From Agaribacillus sp965228415 (GTDB lineage Bacteria > Bacteroidota > Bacteroidia > Cytophagales > Cyclobacteriaceae), in assembly GCA_965228415.1 (NCBI GenBank), contig OZ245814.1:5208001-5272000 (forward strand): a stretch of DNA of 64,000 nt, in the 5' to 3' direction. The position numbers were made by a program, and so were the translations under genes. Below, piece after piece: positions 1-9,256 of the stretch; within the stretch, counting starts at the first letter, position 1; every line of letters begins with the position of its first letter. The notes under the pieces are model-generated. The model made no database searches. It was given only the letters and a program-made list of their open reading frames with translations, and was not told the DNA's origin.

Positions 1-1
1 T

Positions 2-508
2 CATACTTTACTGGTAGCTCGTGCAACCAATACCGCCGCCGACAAAGTATTTTATGAAAGCTTTGAAGAGGGGACAACTTCCGGGGTTACCGCGAAGACA
101 GGTACGAAGTACCGTTCAACATCGTATACAAAATCAGGCCTTCCTTCGGGAGACTATAAAGTTTCTTTCTGGGCCAGAAAAAGTGGCGGAGGTAATGGTA
201 CGATTTCAGGTTCAGGGGTTACAAAAACAATTTCCAGTTCGGAATGGCAATATTATGAATGGGATCTCACCAATGTCACTTCGGTAACCCTCAATCCCAG
301 TGGGGCCTACATGGACGAATTAAGAATACACCCTCCCATAGCCTTAATGACTACTTTCAACTACGATAATCAATACCGGAAGATCGATGAAACCGGCGTT
401 AACAATATTACTGTCTACTTCACGTATGACGGGTTTGGAAGGCTTATCCAACAAAAAGATCATAATCGAAACCTTCTTACCGAACATGAATATCAGCTAG
501 GCTATTAG
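2..508 (+). CDS. C-terminal part of an RHS/YD-repeat-type protein (5' end outside window)
   Basis: The frame is open from base 2 to the TAG at 506-508, giving 168 residues of a protein that starts upstream of the window. The first two thirds are rich in Ser, Gly and Thr and read like a beta-sandwich or carbohydrate-binding-like segment (motifs FYESFEEG and SFWARKSG). The last part has YD-repeat character (TFNYDNQYRKIDE, FTYDGFGRLIQQKDH). The first ATG inside the frame, at 311, is unlikely to be the true start because the reading continues well before it. It ends 23 bp before the next RHS gene on the same strand, so the two are probably co-transcribed. It may be a separate RHS-associated secreted protein that works with the downstream gene. 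The family is inferred from repeat character only. Confidence 0.7.
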   Translation, partial: HTLLVARATNTAADKVFYESFEEGTTSGVTAKTGTKYRSTSYTKSGLPSGDYKVSFWARKSGGGNGTISGSGVTKTISSSEWQYYEWDLTNVTSVTLNPSGAYMDELRIHPPIALMTTFNYDNQYRKIDETGVNNITVYFTYDGFGRLIQQKDHNRNLLTEHEYQLGY

Positions 509-531
509 GAAATTAAAGAGAACCCACCAGA

Positions 532-3500
532 ATGAAATCTATATTTTTTAAAATTTTTGTCACCGCAATTATTTTTTGCAGTGTTCAAGTAACACTTACC
601 GCTCAAAGTAATTATACACGTACCTATGTCGCCAGGCAGGCGGAACAGACGAGTCTGAAAAACAAGCCTGTCAGTCAGGTAAATGTTAATACGGTTTATG
701 CTGATGGTCTTTCGCGACCAGTACAATCTGTTGTAAAACAGGGCTCTGATAATCAAAAAGATATCATTCTTCATTATGAATATGATGATCTCGGCAGGCA
801 GATCAAGGATTATTTGCCTTTTGCACATGCTAGTGCAACTACCGGCAACTACATTGCTAATGCGTTAAGCTTGCAGCAAAATGAATATGGCATTTATGGA
901 TACTCCGAAACCAGATTCGATAATTCTCCGGCGAGGCGTGTCCTGAAACAAGGTGCACCCGGACAGGATTGGCAGGTTTCAGGTAGTCATACCGTTGAGT
1001 TTCAATATCTCATCAATGATGATGCCATCGATACCATACATAAGTGGTTTGTATCGAAATCAGGAACACTTCATATAGATGGTAATTATGTTAGTGGAGA
1101 TTTGTCTATGCAGGTTACGATTGATGAGGAAGGAAGGCAAGTTAAGGTCTTCACGGATGAAAAAGGCCGTCAGGTCTTAAAAAAAGTACAGGGACCGGGG
1201 ACCCAATGGCTGGAAACTTACTATACCTATGATGATTTTAATAACCTTCGTTTTATATTACCCCCTACATTTGTCAAGGAGATCAACGATAACTATAGTG
1301 GCAGTGTAGATAACTCATACGATCACGACCTAGTCTTAAATCAAACAATAACACAAAGTGAAACCCATGCGGTATCACCTGACTATTCAATTACACTGGC
1401 ACCTGGATTTTTATTTACTGCTGCGGTTGATAAAACCTTTGTAGCTAAAATTTTGGGAGGTGAAGTGCTGGCACCTGTCCTTGCTAAATATACCTATCAA
1501 TACAAATACGATGAACGGCAAAGGCTAATAGAAAAGAAGCTGCCTGGAGCAGCGCCTATTTTTTATGTATATGATGAATGGAACAGATTGGTATTAACAC
1601 AGAATGGAGAACAAAGAGCCTCCGATCAATGGACCTATATGAAATACGATGCACTTAACAGACCGGCCGTAACCGGGACCTATATCGACAACAGATCGCT
1701 GAGTGCTATAAAGACTGATCTTGCCAGTTATGCCAGATATGAGAACAGGACCAGTAGTGGGCATGGCTACTCTCTTAATCTTACCTTTCCTGCCAACCCT
1801 CCGGATGCTGAAATTCTCACTGTAAGCTACTATGATAATTATGATTTTGTAGGATCGGCTTACTTTGCTTCGGGTAGTGCTTTTGATTTTGCAAGTAATG
1901 ATATTTCCGGGCAAACACTTGAGAAATTTGCGGGTGTCAACGGGCTGCCGACGGGTGGCAAGACCAGGGTGGTAGGACAAACCGATTGGCTAGGATCGGT
2001 ATCTTATTATGATGGCTATCTGAGACTCAGCCAGGTAGTTGCGGAGAACCACCTCGGCGGCATGGATCGCATGAGTATGCTATATACTTTTTCAGGGGAA
2101 CTGGCTGAAAGTAAACACACACACTATATTGATGACAATGGGAGCCCCGGAACCTCGATCTATACTTTCAAGGACTATGAATATGACCATGTAGGCCGTC
2201 CCCAAAAAGTGTATCAGCAAATACAGGAAGGGAGCAATCCTGCGGGCCCTAAAATATTACTGTCATCTTTCAACTACGATGAACGAGGTCAATTAACAGA
2301 GCAAAATCTTCATGCCAAGAACCCGGGAGAGACGGAATTTCTGCAATCGCTGGATTTTCAATATAATATCAGGGGTTGGTTGACGAAGATCAACAATGGG
2401 GGATTGGATCAAGGGGAGAGTGGAGCTGATGCTGATTTATTTGGATTGGAATTGCTTTACAACAACACCCTGTCGGGGGTCACGACGACCCAAAAATACA
2501 ATGGTAACATTTCGGCCCAGCGGTGGGCGGTTGCCCATCAACCGGATGATGAGAAGGAGAAACTTTATGCATATACCTATGATGTCCTGGACAGGCTCAC
2601 TGATGCCGACTATATGGTGAAGGCCCAAAGTGGGCTTTGGAGGGGAGGCGCGTTTGATGTGGCCAATATCACCTATGACCTGAATGGCAATATCACCGGT
2701 ATGGACCGTTGGACAAAGGGATCTGATGGGTTTAAGATTCAGATTGATGACTTAAGCTATACTTATTCGGGCAATCAATTAGCTGCTGTAAATGATGCGA
2801 TCACCGCCAACAATGAAGGCTTCATAGATCTTGCCGAAACAAGCGATGAGTATGGCTATGATCAGAACGGGCGTCTGATCAGAGATGATAACAAAGGGAT
2901 TACCTCCATTACTTACAATGTGTTGGAGCAACCGGAAGAAGTGGTGTTTAATGATGGGAGAAAAACGACCTACTCCTACACGGCAGCAGGGGCCAAGATC
3001 ACTGAAAAAGCCTTTGAGAATGACGTGCTTCAAAAAACGGTTGATTACATCGGTGGTATGATCTACACAGACGGCCAATTGGACATTATGCAACACGACG
3101 CAGGCAGGGTCGTGGTGAATCGTGATGGCAGTGGTAATGTGACAGGTTATGAATACCAGTATTTCCTGACCGACCACCAGGGTAATGTAAGGGCTACTGT
3201 TAGCTCAGAGACGACCCAAACGGAATATGTGGCTACGATGGAAACAGAGAATGCCACTTTGGAGGATCAGCACTTTGGGAATATTAATAGCGTGGTTTCA
3301 GCGGCAGCCAATCACACACCAGTCGGCAACGAAGCCATCAGGCTGAACAATACCTCCTCGACCGGTCCTTCCTTTGTGCTGGATGTGAAGCCTGGAGATA
3401 AGGTAGACATGGAGACCTGGGGTCATTACATGGGTGGTAATGGCTACAATAATCAGCTAACCCTCTCTGCCATGATCACGTCAATCGCAGCTGCCTTTGG

Positions 3501-4956
3501 CGGGTTGAATGGGGGCACAGAGGCGCAGCAGCTGGTTTATGATGCGATTAATGGAGGTATTGGAGTACTAGGGTTAGGAGGTTCGAATGGCAGTACGGTG
3601 CCTGCAGCTTATTTGAACTACCTGGTTTTTGATAAGCACATGGTTTATCAGAAGGGTGGTTTTGCCTCGATCAGTTCGGCTGCGAATGGCAGCCAGGAGG
3701 AGATAAGTTTAAACAATGTTACGATAGATAAGCCGGGCTACATCTATGTCTATGTGAGCAATGAGAGTAATGCGAGAGACTGGGTGTACTTTGATGATCT
3801 GACGATAACGGTGACAGAAAGTCCGTTGGTGCAGGTGGAGGATTATTACCCTTATGGCATGTCGATGTCCAGTTCGTGGCAAAGGGCAGGCAGGATCGAT
3901 AACAAATTTCTGTTCAATGGAGGAGCAGAGAAGGAAGATCATACAGGGTTGTACTATACCGCTTTCCGTCGTTATGATCCGGCTCTTGGCAGGTTCCATG
4001 CCATTGATCCGTTGAGTGAAAGTGTGGCTTCATTATCACCGTATCAGTATGGATTTAATAGTCCTGTTTTGTTCAATGATCCTAATGGATTGATGTCCCG
4101 ACGATGGATCCCAAATGCTCCTGATCCTCGTGATCCTCGTGGATTGAATGTTGGTCCAACCTTTGGAAGCGGGTTGGGAGGTGGATTTGGAGATGGGTTT
4201 AATGGGCCTGGTTCTGGAAATCACTGGAGCGACGGGACCCAATACAGTGATTGGACATTACATGGGGGCAGCCCAACTTACCTGCTAGGATTAAGTATGG
4301 GGCTGACTGATGTCGGAGGAACATTATATAAGATAAATGCCGATGGCAGCCGGGATGCGTTTGGTATTCGAAATGGTCGAAAAGGCTTTTACAAACGAAC
4401 TGATTCTGGTGACCCTGGGGCATCTAGCATTGAAATTATTAATGGAGAACCGGTTGAAGTGCTTGCCGGGATTACTGTCAGTTTGGAGTTTGTTCCTCTT
4501 GATCAGAATGGTGAGGAGGTATCCTCCAGTTTTAATTGGGGAATTTTTCTCGGGTTGATAGGAACGACAATATCTGCTGGAGTGGAATTTACCGAATACA
4601 AAGTTAGAACATCTTTCAAATCAGCAAGAGATCCTATTTCGTTTAATAGTTTAAAGCCAAGTAAGCAAGAATGGAGAATCGTCAGGGTCTTGGGTAAAAA
4701 TGGTGCTAAATTTTTAAAATTTGCTAAATTTGGAGGTGTTACGGCTTCTTTGGCAAGCGTCGCGCTATCTTCATATAATATAGCTTCCGGAACTGCAACG
4801 GCCATTGATTATTTTGATGCAGGAATAGGGACAGCTTCGATTGGTGCAGCGATATTTTTAGCATCTAATCCAATTGGTTGGGTTATTGGAGCTGGTGCAG
4901 CCGTATATTTTGCTGGAAGATTGGCGTATGATATTTATAATGAATTTGAACCCTAA
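532..4956 (+). CDS. RHS repeat-associated core protein with variable C-terminal tip (putative polymorphic toxin)
   Basis: A protein of 1474 residues. Residues 1-24 form a signal peptide ending near LTAQ. The region after it resembles the N-terminal domain of Bacteroidota RHS proteins (DUF6443-like; motif ADGLSRPVQ). Many YD repeats follow (YEYDDLGRQI, YDEWNRLVL, YSYTAAGAKI). The RHS core hyper-conserved segment lies at about residues 1130-1187 (KFLFNGGAEKE, GLYYTAFRRYDPALGRF, DPLS, YQYGFNSPVLFNDPNGL). After the core, residues 1188-1474 form a different tip: a Gly-rich linker, then from about residue 1333 a hydrophobic, Gly/Ala-rich stretch that could insert into a membrane. Known RHS proteins form a shell around a C-terminal toxin. 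Here the toxin role is inference, supported by the small membrane-protein gene 8 bp downstream. The tip DNA looks more AT-rich than the core. Confidence 0.85.
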   Translation: MKSIFFKIFVTAIIFCSVQVTLTAQSNYTRTYVARQAEQTSLKNKPVSQVNVNTVYADGLSRPVQSVVKQGSDNQKDIILHYEYDDLGRQIKDYLPFAHASATTGNYIANALSLQQNEYGIYGYSETRFDNSPARRVLKQGAPGQDWQVSGSHTVEFQYLINDDAIDTIHKWFVSKSGTLHIDGNYVSGDLSMQVTIDEEGRQVKVFTDEKGRQVLKKVQGPGTQWLETYYTYDDFNNLRFILPPTFVKEINDNYSGSVDNSYDHDLVLNQTITQSETHAVSPDYSITLAPGFLFTAAVDKTFVAKILGGEVLAPVLAKYTYQYKYDERQRLIEKKLPGAAPIFYVYDEWNRLVLTQNGEQRASDQWTYMKYDALNRPAVTGTYIDNRSLSAIKTDLASYARYENRTSSGHGYSLNLTFPANPPDAEILTVSYYDNYDFVGSAYFASGSAFDFASNDISGQTLEKFAGVNGLPTGGKTRVVGQTDWLGSVSYYDGYLRLSQVVAENHLGGMDRMSMLYTFSGELAESKHTHYIDDNGSPGTSIYTFKDYEYDHVGRPQKVYQQIQEGSNPAGPKILLSSFNYDERGQLTEQNLHAKNPGETEFLQSLDFQYNIRGWLTKINNGGLDQGESGADADLFGLELLYNNTLSGVTTTQKYNGNISAQRWAVAHQPDDEKEKLYAYTYDVLDRLTDADYMVKAQSGLWRGGAFDVANITYDLNGNITGMDRWTKGSDGFKIQIDDLSYTYSGNQLAAVNDAITANNEGFIDLAETSDEYGYDQNGRLIRDDNKGITSITYNVLEQPEEVVFNDGRKTTYSYTAAGAKITEKAFENDVLQKTVDYIGGMIYTDGQLDIMQHDAGRVVVNRDGSGNVTGYEYQYFLTDHQGNVRATVSSETTQTEYVATMETENATLEDQHFGNINSVVSAAANHTPVGNEAIRLNNTSSTGPSFVLDVKPGDKVDMETWGHYMGGNGYNNQLTLSAMITSIAAAFGGLNGGTEAQQLVYDAINGGIGVLGLGGSNGSTVPAAYLNYLVFDKHMVYQKGGFASISSAANGSQEEISLNNVTIDKPGYIYVYVSNESNARDWVYFDDLTITVTESPLVQVEDYYPYGMSMSSSWQRAGRIDNKFLFNGGAEKEDHTGLYYTAFRRYDPALGRFHAIDPLSESVASLSPYQYGFNSPVLFNDPNGLMSRRWIPNAPDPRDPRGLNVGPTFGSGLGGGFGDGFNGPGSGNHWSDGTQYSDWTLHGGSPTYLLGLSMGLTDVGGTLYKINADGSRDAFGIRNGRKGFYKRTDSGDPGASSIEIINGEPVEVLAGITVSLEFVPLDQNGEEVSSSFNWGIFLGLIGTTISAGVEFTEYKVRTSFKSARDPISFNSLKPSKQEWRIVRVLGKNGAKFLKFAKFGGVTASLASVALSSYNIASGTATAIDYFDAGIGTASIGAAIFLASNPIGWVIGAGAAVYFAGRLAYDIYNEFEP

Positions 4957-4964
4957 GTGAGATT

Positions 4965-5369
4965 ATGAATTTATATTATGCTTTATGGGCTGATGTTATT
5001 AATTATGAAAGAATTAGGAATGGAGGTTCAAGCCACTGGAAATCATTTACCTTTTCTTATATGACCATTATGCTTTCATTTAATATTGTGGCATTGTTCA
5101 GTGCAATTTTGTTTTTCACCGGATACAACATAGCTTCAGCAACGAGGCAATATTTAGCAATTTTTTCAAGCGAAACAGCAACAAATGCTTTGTGGGCAAT
5201 AATAATTCTACTTTTACCTAGTATGTGTATTAACTATTTTTTGGTTTTCTATAGAAAAAGATACGAGTACATTTTAAGAAATTATGAGTTTAAAAATGGA
5301 AAATTTCTGTTGATATATTTCAGTTTGTCCGTCGTTGCATTTTTTGGATTTAGTCTGCTAAATAGATAA
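4965..5369 (+). CDS. Small three-helix membrane protein, candidate immunity protein
   Basis: A protein of 134 residues, not recognised as a named family. Three hydrophobic segments are visible: about residues 30-53 (YMTIMLSFNIVALFSAILFF), about 78-97 (ALWAIIILLLPSMCINYFLV) and about 112-131 (LLIYFSLSVVAFFGFSLL). The N-terminus is short and charged. It starts 8 bp after the RHS stop, so it is almost certainly co-transcribed. This is where immunity genes lie in polymorphic toxin loci. A membrane immunity protein would suit a tip that attacks the membrane. Low-GC composition matches the end of the RHS gene and suggests the tip and this gene were gained together. The immunity role is inference from position. 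Confidence 0.6.
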   Translation: MNLYYALWADVINYERIRNGGSSHWKSFTFSYMTIMLSFNIVALFSAILFFTGYNIASATRQYLAIFSSETATNALWAIIILLLPSMCINYFLVFYRKRYEYILRNYEFKNGKFLLIYFSLSVVAFFGFSLLNR

Positions 5370-5382
5370 ATATGAGACCACC

Positions 5383-5490
5383 CATCTGAGCGTAGTATAC
5401 AAAATAAAAAAGATGACGCTGGGGGTAGAATCCTCTACCCCTTCTATTTGTTTTGGGAACAGGAAGAAGCATATTTATGCTGGATGCCCC
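5383..5490. repeat. Direct repeat unit A with terminator-like hairpin
   Basis: First of two near-identical units of about 108 bp, offset by 160 bp. Each unit holds a perfect hairpin followed by a T-rich run, here GGGGTAGA (5422-5429), loop ATCC, TCTACCCC (5434-5441). A small dyad GCATA-TT-TATGC follows further on. The unit lies just after the RHS/immunity genes and could end their transcription. Confidence 0.75.
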
Positions 5491-5542
5491 ATTTATTGTT
5501 TTGGAAACGAGGTATTTGTAATGCCGGTTACTGACTGAAACT

Positions 5543-5650
5543 CATCTAGGCGTAGCATACAAAATAAAAAAGATAACACTGGGGGTAGAATCCTCTACCC
5601 CCTTCTATTTGTTTTGAAAACAGGGCGAAGCATATTTATGCAGGCTGCCG
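5543..5650. repeat. Direct repeat unit B with terminator-like hairpin
   Basis: Second copy of the unit at 5383. The hairpin is extended to 9 bp (GGGGGTAGA 5581-5589, loop ATCC, TCTACCCCC 5594-5602). Differences from unit A are scattered substitutions; the hairpin is retained. It may record duplication or displacement of an RHS tip/immunity cassette. Confidence 0.75.
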
Positions 5651-6343
5651 TTAAGGATCACCGTGTGGTTGTCGGTTATCCCAGGGGTGGTGGGCTTTGA
5701 TAATTTAATCTTTGAATTTCCCGAATTCAATTACTTACTGGTGCCCCATTTATTATGACGACTCTTCGGTTGGATCTTAAGACTTCTCACACTTCCCGGT
5801 TTTGGTTGTTTTTCATTCTTATTGGTTTACATAATATTTAGTTTTAAAGTCGCTTGGAAAAACTTGAGTGGTGTAGGACTTGCATCAACACTTTCCGGGA
5901 CTTATGCTTTATAAATAAATGCATCGTGTATTTTCCTTAAGTTATATGCGATAAAGGTGCCGGGTTCAAGTTGGTCGAACAAATCATCACAACGTAAAAT
6001 TGGCGTCCTTATTATATATGTGAATAAAAATTGACAATTTTAATTTTATTTAAATTTTCCAATACTTTGAATTCAAAAAAATATAGCTTAAAAATGTGCT
6101 TTTTTGGATGAAAACTTACATTTGATTTATAAGAAGACGGTTTAGATAAAAAGCTGATTTCCACCGGTCTACTACTCCAAATCAATCTTTTTCTGTTTGT
6201 TTATCTTTTTACAACAAAAATTAAGCTATTTCAATTTTATGAAAAGGTACATTTTCCAGACGAAAATCAATTTTTCAAATTGGTACTTTATCATTATCTT
6301 TTGTATAAATAAAATTTTTAATTTCTGATGCCTTCACCGGGCA
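5651..6343. other. AT-rich gap without recognisable genes
   Basis: About 690 bp between the hairpin repeats and the HTH gene. No open frame with convincing coding character was seen on either strand. The region becomes very AT-rich after about 6000. It could be decayed RHS-associated DNA or a regulatory spacer; nothing specific was recognised. Confidence 0.5.
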
Positions 6344-6373
6344 TTGATGGGGAACGTTTTTAAACTTTCAGCT

Positions 6374-6574
6374 ATGGCAATCCAGGAGATAATGAGTCGA
6401 ATTGATCGAATTGACCAACTAATCAAAATGAAAGCTACTGGTCCTCCTGAAGAGCTTGCTGAAAGACTGGCTGTCTCTAAAAGACAGGTTTATCGTTACC
6501 TGGAAATGATCAAAAACCAGGGAAGGGAAATTAAATATGAACCGCTAAGGAGAAGTTATACTTATAAAGAGTAA
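6374..6574 (+). CDS. Small helix-turn-helix protein
   Basis: A protein of 66 residues from the ATG at 6374 (an in-frame ATG at 6344 would add 10 residues; 6374 fits small Bacteroidota HTH proteins better). Residues about 1-23 form an amphipathic helix with an RIDRIDQLI pattern. Residues about 25-50 form an HTH of the HTH_11/DeoR type (PEELAERLAVSKRQVYRYL), and a short wing follows (EIKYEPLRRSYTY). It is probably a DNA-binding regulator. A perfect palindrome lies 12 bp after its stop, and a related dyad lies before the next gene, so these are candidate binding sites. Target genes are unknown. Confidence 0.7.
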   Translation: MAIQEIMSRIDRIDQLIKMKATGPPEELAERLAVSKRQVYRYLEMIKNQGREIKYEPLRRSYTYKE

Positions 6575-6585
6575 AAATTTTGGGC

Positions 6586-6604
6586 GGTGACATTTTATGT
6601 CACC
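6586..6604. promoter_or_regulatory. Perfect palindrome, candidate operator or small terminator
   Basis: The sequence GGTGACATTTTATGTCACC has 8-bp arms around TTT. It lies 12 bp after the stop of the HTH gene. A shorter dyad with the same half-site (GTGACA / TGTCAC) lies at 7160-7176 before the next gene. It could be an operator for the HTH protein or a short hairpin at the 3' end of its mRNA. Confidence 0.45.
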
Positions 6605-7229
6605 TGGGGCACCTATATTTATTATTAAAACCAAATTTATATATTATAGCCAGAGTAACTAAAAGTTAAAAAAAGAAATAAGGCCTTTTTATGAAATGAA
6701 CCATTCTTTGAACAGATGGTAATGTGGATTTTAAATTTTCGCCAGACAAGATTTTGAAATTGTAAGAGCAATTATTAAGATTTTATTAAATCTAAAAATT
6801 GTACTTAACCAATTATTCCAACTTTTGGAGGAAACTGGTTTTTTTACAAAAATTAACGTATCATATTTCCAGCTTTGCATCTAAATGTCTGTTATTCAGA
6901 AAGATTAATTATTGGATCGGTGTCCTAAAATCATATGCTTCGTGACTATATATTTTATGAGTCAATAATGTATAATATTATTTACATAAATTGGTTAGAC
7001 TTGGTAACAGCTCAAAGATCAAATAAACGTCTTTCCGTGGTGAATAAAACAATAATCAACCGAAACATTCCAATATCTTTCTCTGCAATTAGCATTAATC
7101 CGATTGGAAATTCGATCAGTCACTGGTCAAACCGGAAATGATCAAGTTAACAGATTAGAGTGACACGATATGTCACCGGTACTGTTTATTTTTATCTCCA
7201 ATAATTCAACATCCTATTTTTCAAAAAAC
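6605..7229. other. AT-rich intergenic region with a dyad near its end
   Basis: About 620 bp between the HTH gene and the outer-membrane protein gene. An open frame at 6935-7141 has no recognisable protein character and is treated as chance. A dyad GTGACA-CGATA-TGTCAC lies at 7160-7176, repeating the half-site of the 6586 palindrome. Confidence 0.5.
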
Positions 7230-8651
7230 ATGGGCAATTTCTTAACAAAGCACATCATAATTTTCGCTTTATCAGCAGCGACCACTATTCAATCCCCTGC
7301 CCAGCTCAGGATCCCATTGTCCGAAAAGCACCAACAGAAAATCGAAAAAATAAAAGACCCTGGGAAAAAACTCGCCAAATACCGAAAGTACTACAGCAAA
7401 GATAGTATCAAATACCTCCGTGCGCTGGGTAAACAACTAAAACTTAAGTCAGACAGTATCTACGCTGCGATGAGGAGGCTGGAGGACAAGAAGCGGTCTG
7501 CTGTTGATCAACTAAGAGATCACGACGTTATTAAAAAGGCCGGAGATATTGGATTGCCTTCGTCGGCCACGCAGGTCGATAAGCGATTGCCTAGTTTGGG
7601 TAATCTGAACATTCCGGCTGATAAGGCCGATGAAATAGGTGGAAAGCTAATGAATAAAAATCCGTTGTCATCTCTTGATAAAATCAGAAATGAAGAGACA
7701 AACAAGTTAAACACTAAACTAAATGGCACTATAGGTGAAATCTCCCAGGTTAAAAATAAGGCGACTCCCTACCAGCAATATTATAACCAGTACAAAGATT
7801 ACCTTAACAACCCGGATAGTGTGCAGGTAATGATCCGAAAAATGGCTGAGGAAGAGTTGGAGCAAAAAGCGGAGGAATTGATGGGACAAAGTGAAGGCAT
7901 GGCCGGTATGAAGCAGTTACAACAGCAAAAAGCCCTTGTCGAGGAGATACAAAGGATGCCTGAAAAATATCAGCAACAGGTAGTGCAATATGGTGATCAG
8001 GAGTTTTTGAAGAATGAAGGTAAACAAAAGGCAAAAGAAAAAGCCCTCAAATTCCTGGATCAGCACAAGGATAAAATAGCCAACATACAGAAGAAAATGA
8101 GTAAGCTCAAAAAGATTTATAGCAAGGTTGAGAATTCGAATGACCTAAGCACAGCTGTCAAAAGAAGTTCGCTTAGAGGCAAACCTTTTAAGGAAAGATT
8201 GTATGTAGGTGCCAATTTCCAGGTGATCAACCTGGATCCGTTTTCTATTGACTTTTCTCCAAGCGTGGGATACATGTTTAACAAAAAATTTATTATGGGT
8301 GTCGGTGTAACCTACCGCCAGACCTTTGGGGATTACGAGGCCGGTCAAACCACCTTACCAGAAAATCAGTACGCATTCAACGCTTTTGTCCAGCATGATG
8401 TTATTAAAGACTTTTTTGCCTTTGCTACCTACGAGCAGAGTAATCGGGAATTATTGGACCAAAATACAGACAGATCTACTTCTGCATGGGTACCAGGACT
8501 GATGATAGGAGCAGGTAAAACTTTTAATGTTCATCCCAGAATAAATACTAGCATTATGGTACTATACAACTTTTTACATGAACCGGGAGAAAGCCCCTAT
8601 AGCAGCCCCTGGATCTTAAAAGCGGGTTTTCAGCTTAAAAAATCCGGGTAA
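7230..8651 (+). CDS. Outer-membrane protein with periplasmic coiled coil and C-terminal beta-barrel-like domain
   Basis: The ATG at 7230 is preferred over 7170 because it places a clear signal peptide at the start (MGNFLTKHIIIFALSAAT, cleavage near SPAQ). The mature protein is about 450 residues. The first two thirds are Lys/Glu/Gln-rich and predicted helical or coiled coil (for example EEELEQKAEELMGQSEG). The last 130 residues alternate aromatic and polar residues in the manner of outer-membrane strands (LYVGANFQVINLDP, PSVGYMFNKKFIMGVGVTYR, WILKAGFQLKK). It stands alone between accessory regions. I do not recognise a named family. An envelope role is likely; the specific function is unknown. 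Confidence 0.65.
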   Translation: MGNFLTKHIIIFALSAATTIQSPAQLRIPLSEKHQQKIEKIKDPGKKLAKYRKYYSKDSIKYLRALGKQLKLKSDSIYAAMRRLEDKKRSAVDQLRDHDVIKKAGDIGLPSSATQVDKRLPSLGNLNIPADKADEIGGKLMNKNPLSSLDKIRNEETNKLNTKLNGTIGEISQVKNKATPYQQYYNQYKDYLNNPDSVQVMIRKMAEEELEQKAEELMGQSEGMAGMKQLQQQKALVEEIQRMPEKYQQQVVQYGDQEFLKNEGKQKAKEKALKFLDQHKDKIANIQKKMSKLKKIYSKVENSNDLSTAVKRSSLRGKPFKERLYVGANFQVINLDPFSIDFSPSVGYMFNKKFIMGVGVTYRQTFGDYEAGQTTLPENQYAFNAFVQHDVIKDFFAFATYEQSNRELLDQNTDRSTSAWVPGLMIGAGKTFNVHPRINTSIMVLYNFLHEPGESPYSSPWILKAGFQLKKSG

Positions 8652-8671
8652 AGAGATTTACATGTTGTCAG

Positions 8672-9256
8672 CATTTTAGGGTTGAATTGGCGCAAGCTAA
8701 TGTGGATGCCGTGGTTTGACATTTGCAATGTTTGATAACGTATTTTTGGATGGAGGTTTTACTTTTTGTCGTAAAATTGAGTTAAAAACTCAAAGCCATT
8801 GGATCCTCGTTGCAAACGAGGACCAGTGCTTCTATTATTTTTAAACTTTAAAAAACCCTTTCTCGTCCGCATTTTAGGGTTGGATTTGGCGCAAGCTAAT
8901 GCGGATGCCGTGGTTTGACATTTGCAATGTTTGATAACGTATTTTTGGATGAAGGTTTTACTTTTTGTTGTAAAATTGAGTTAAAAACTCAAAGCCATTG
9001 GATCCTCGTTGTAAACGAGGACCAGTGCTTGTATTATTTCTTAAACTTTAAAAAAACCCCTCTCGTCCGCATTTTAGGGTTGAATTGGTGCAGGCTAATG
9101 CGGATGCCATGGTTTGACATTTGTAATGTTTGATGACGCATTTTTGGATGGGCGTTTTTCTTTTTGTTGTGAAATAGCGTTAGAAACTCAGGGCCACTGA
9201 ATCTTCGTTGTAAACGAAGACCAGTGCCTATATTATTTTTTAAACTGTAATAAGTC
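8672..9256 (+). repeat. REP-like array, upstream block (three units of about 199 bp)
   Basis: Three tandem units with anchors (CATTTTAGGGTT) at 8672, 8870 and 9070. The full unit contains a long-loop dyad TCCGCATT ... AATGCGGA (8866-8873 / 8898-8905; 9066-9073 / 9097-9104), a small GAGTT-AAA-AACTC hairpin, and a tight hairpin TCCTCGTT-GCA-AACGAGGA (8804-8811 / 8815-8822). In unit 3 the last hairpin reads TCTTCGTT-GTA-AACGAAGA (9202-9220), a paired C:G to T:A change. The first unit lacks the outer left arm. The block ends directly at the transposase start codon. Confidence 0.9.

Noticed and set aside
2779..3177. Antisense frames within the RHS gene
   Set aside because: They mirror the strong codon pattern of the plus-strand RHS gene and have no protein family character.
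6935..7141. Open frame of 68 codons before the outer-membrane protein
   Set aside because: No recognisable protein character, no ribosome-binding or promoter support, and AT-rich chance frame.
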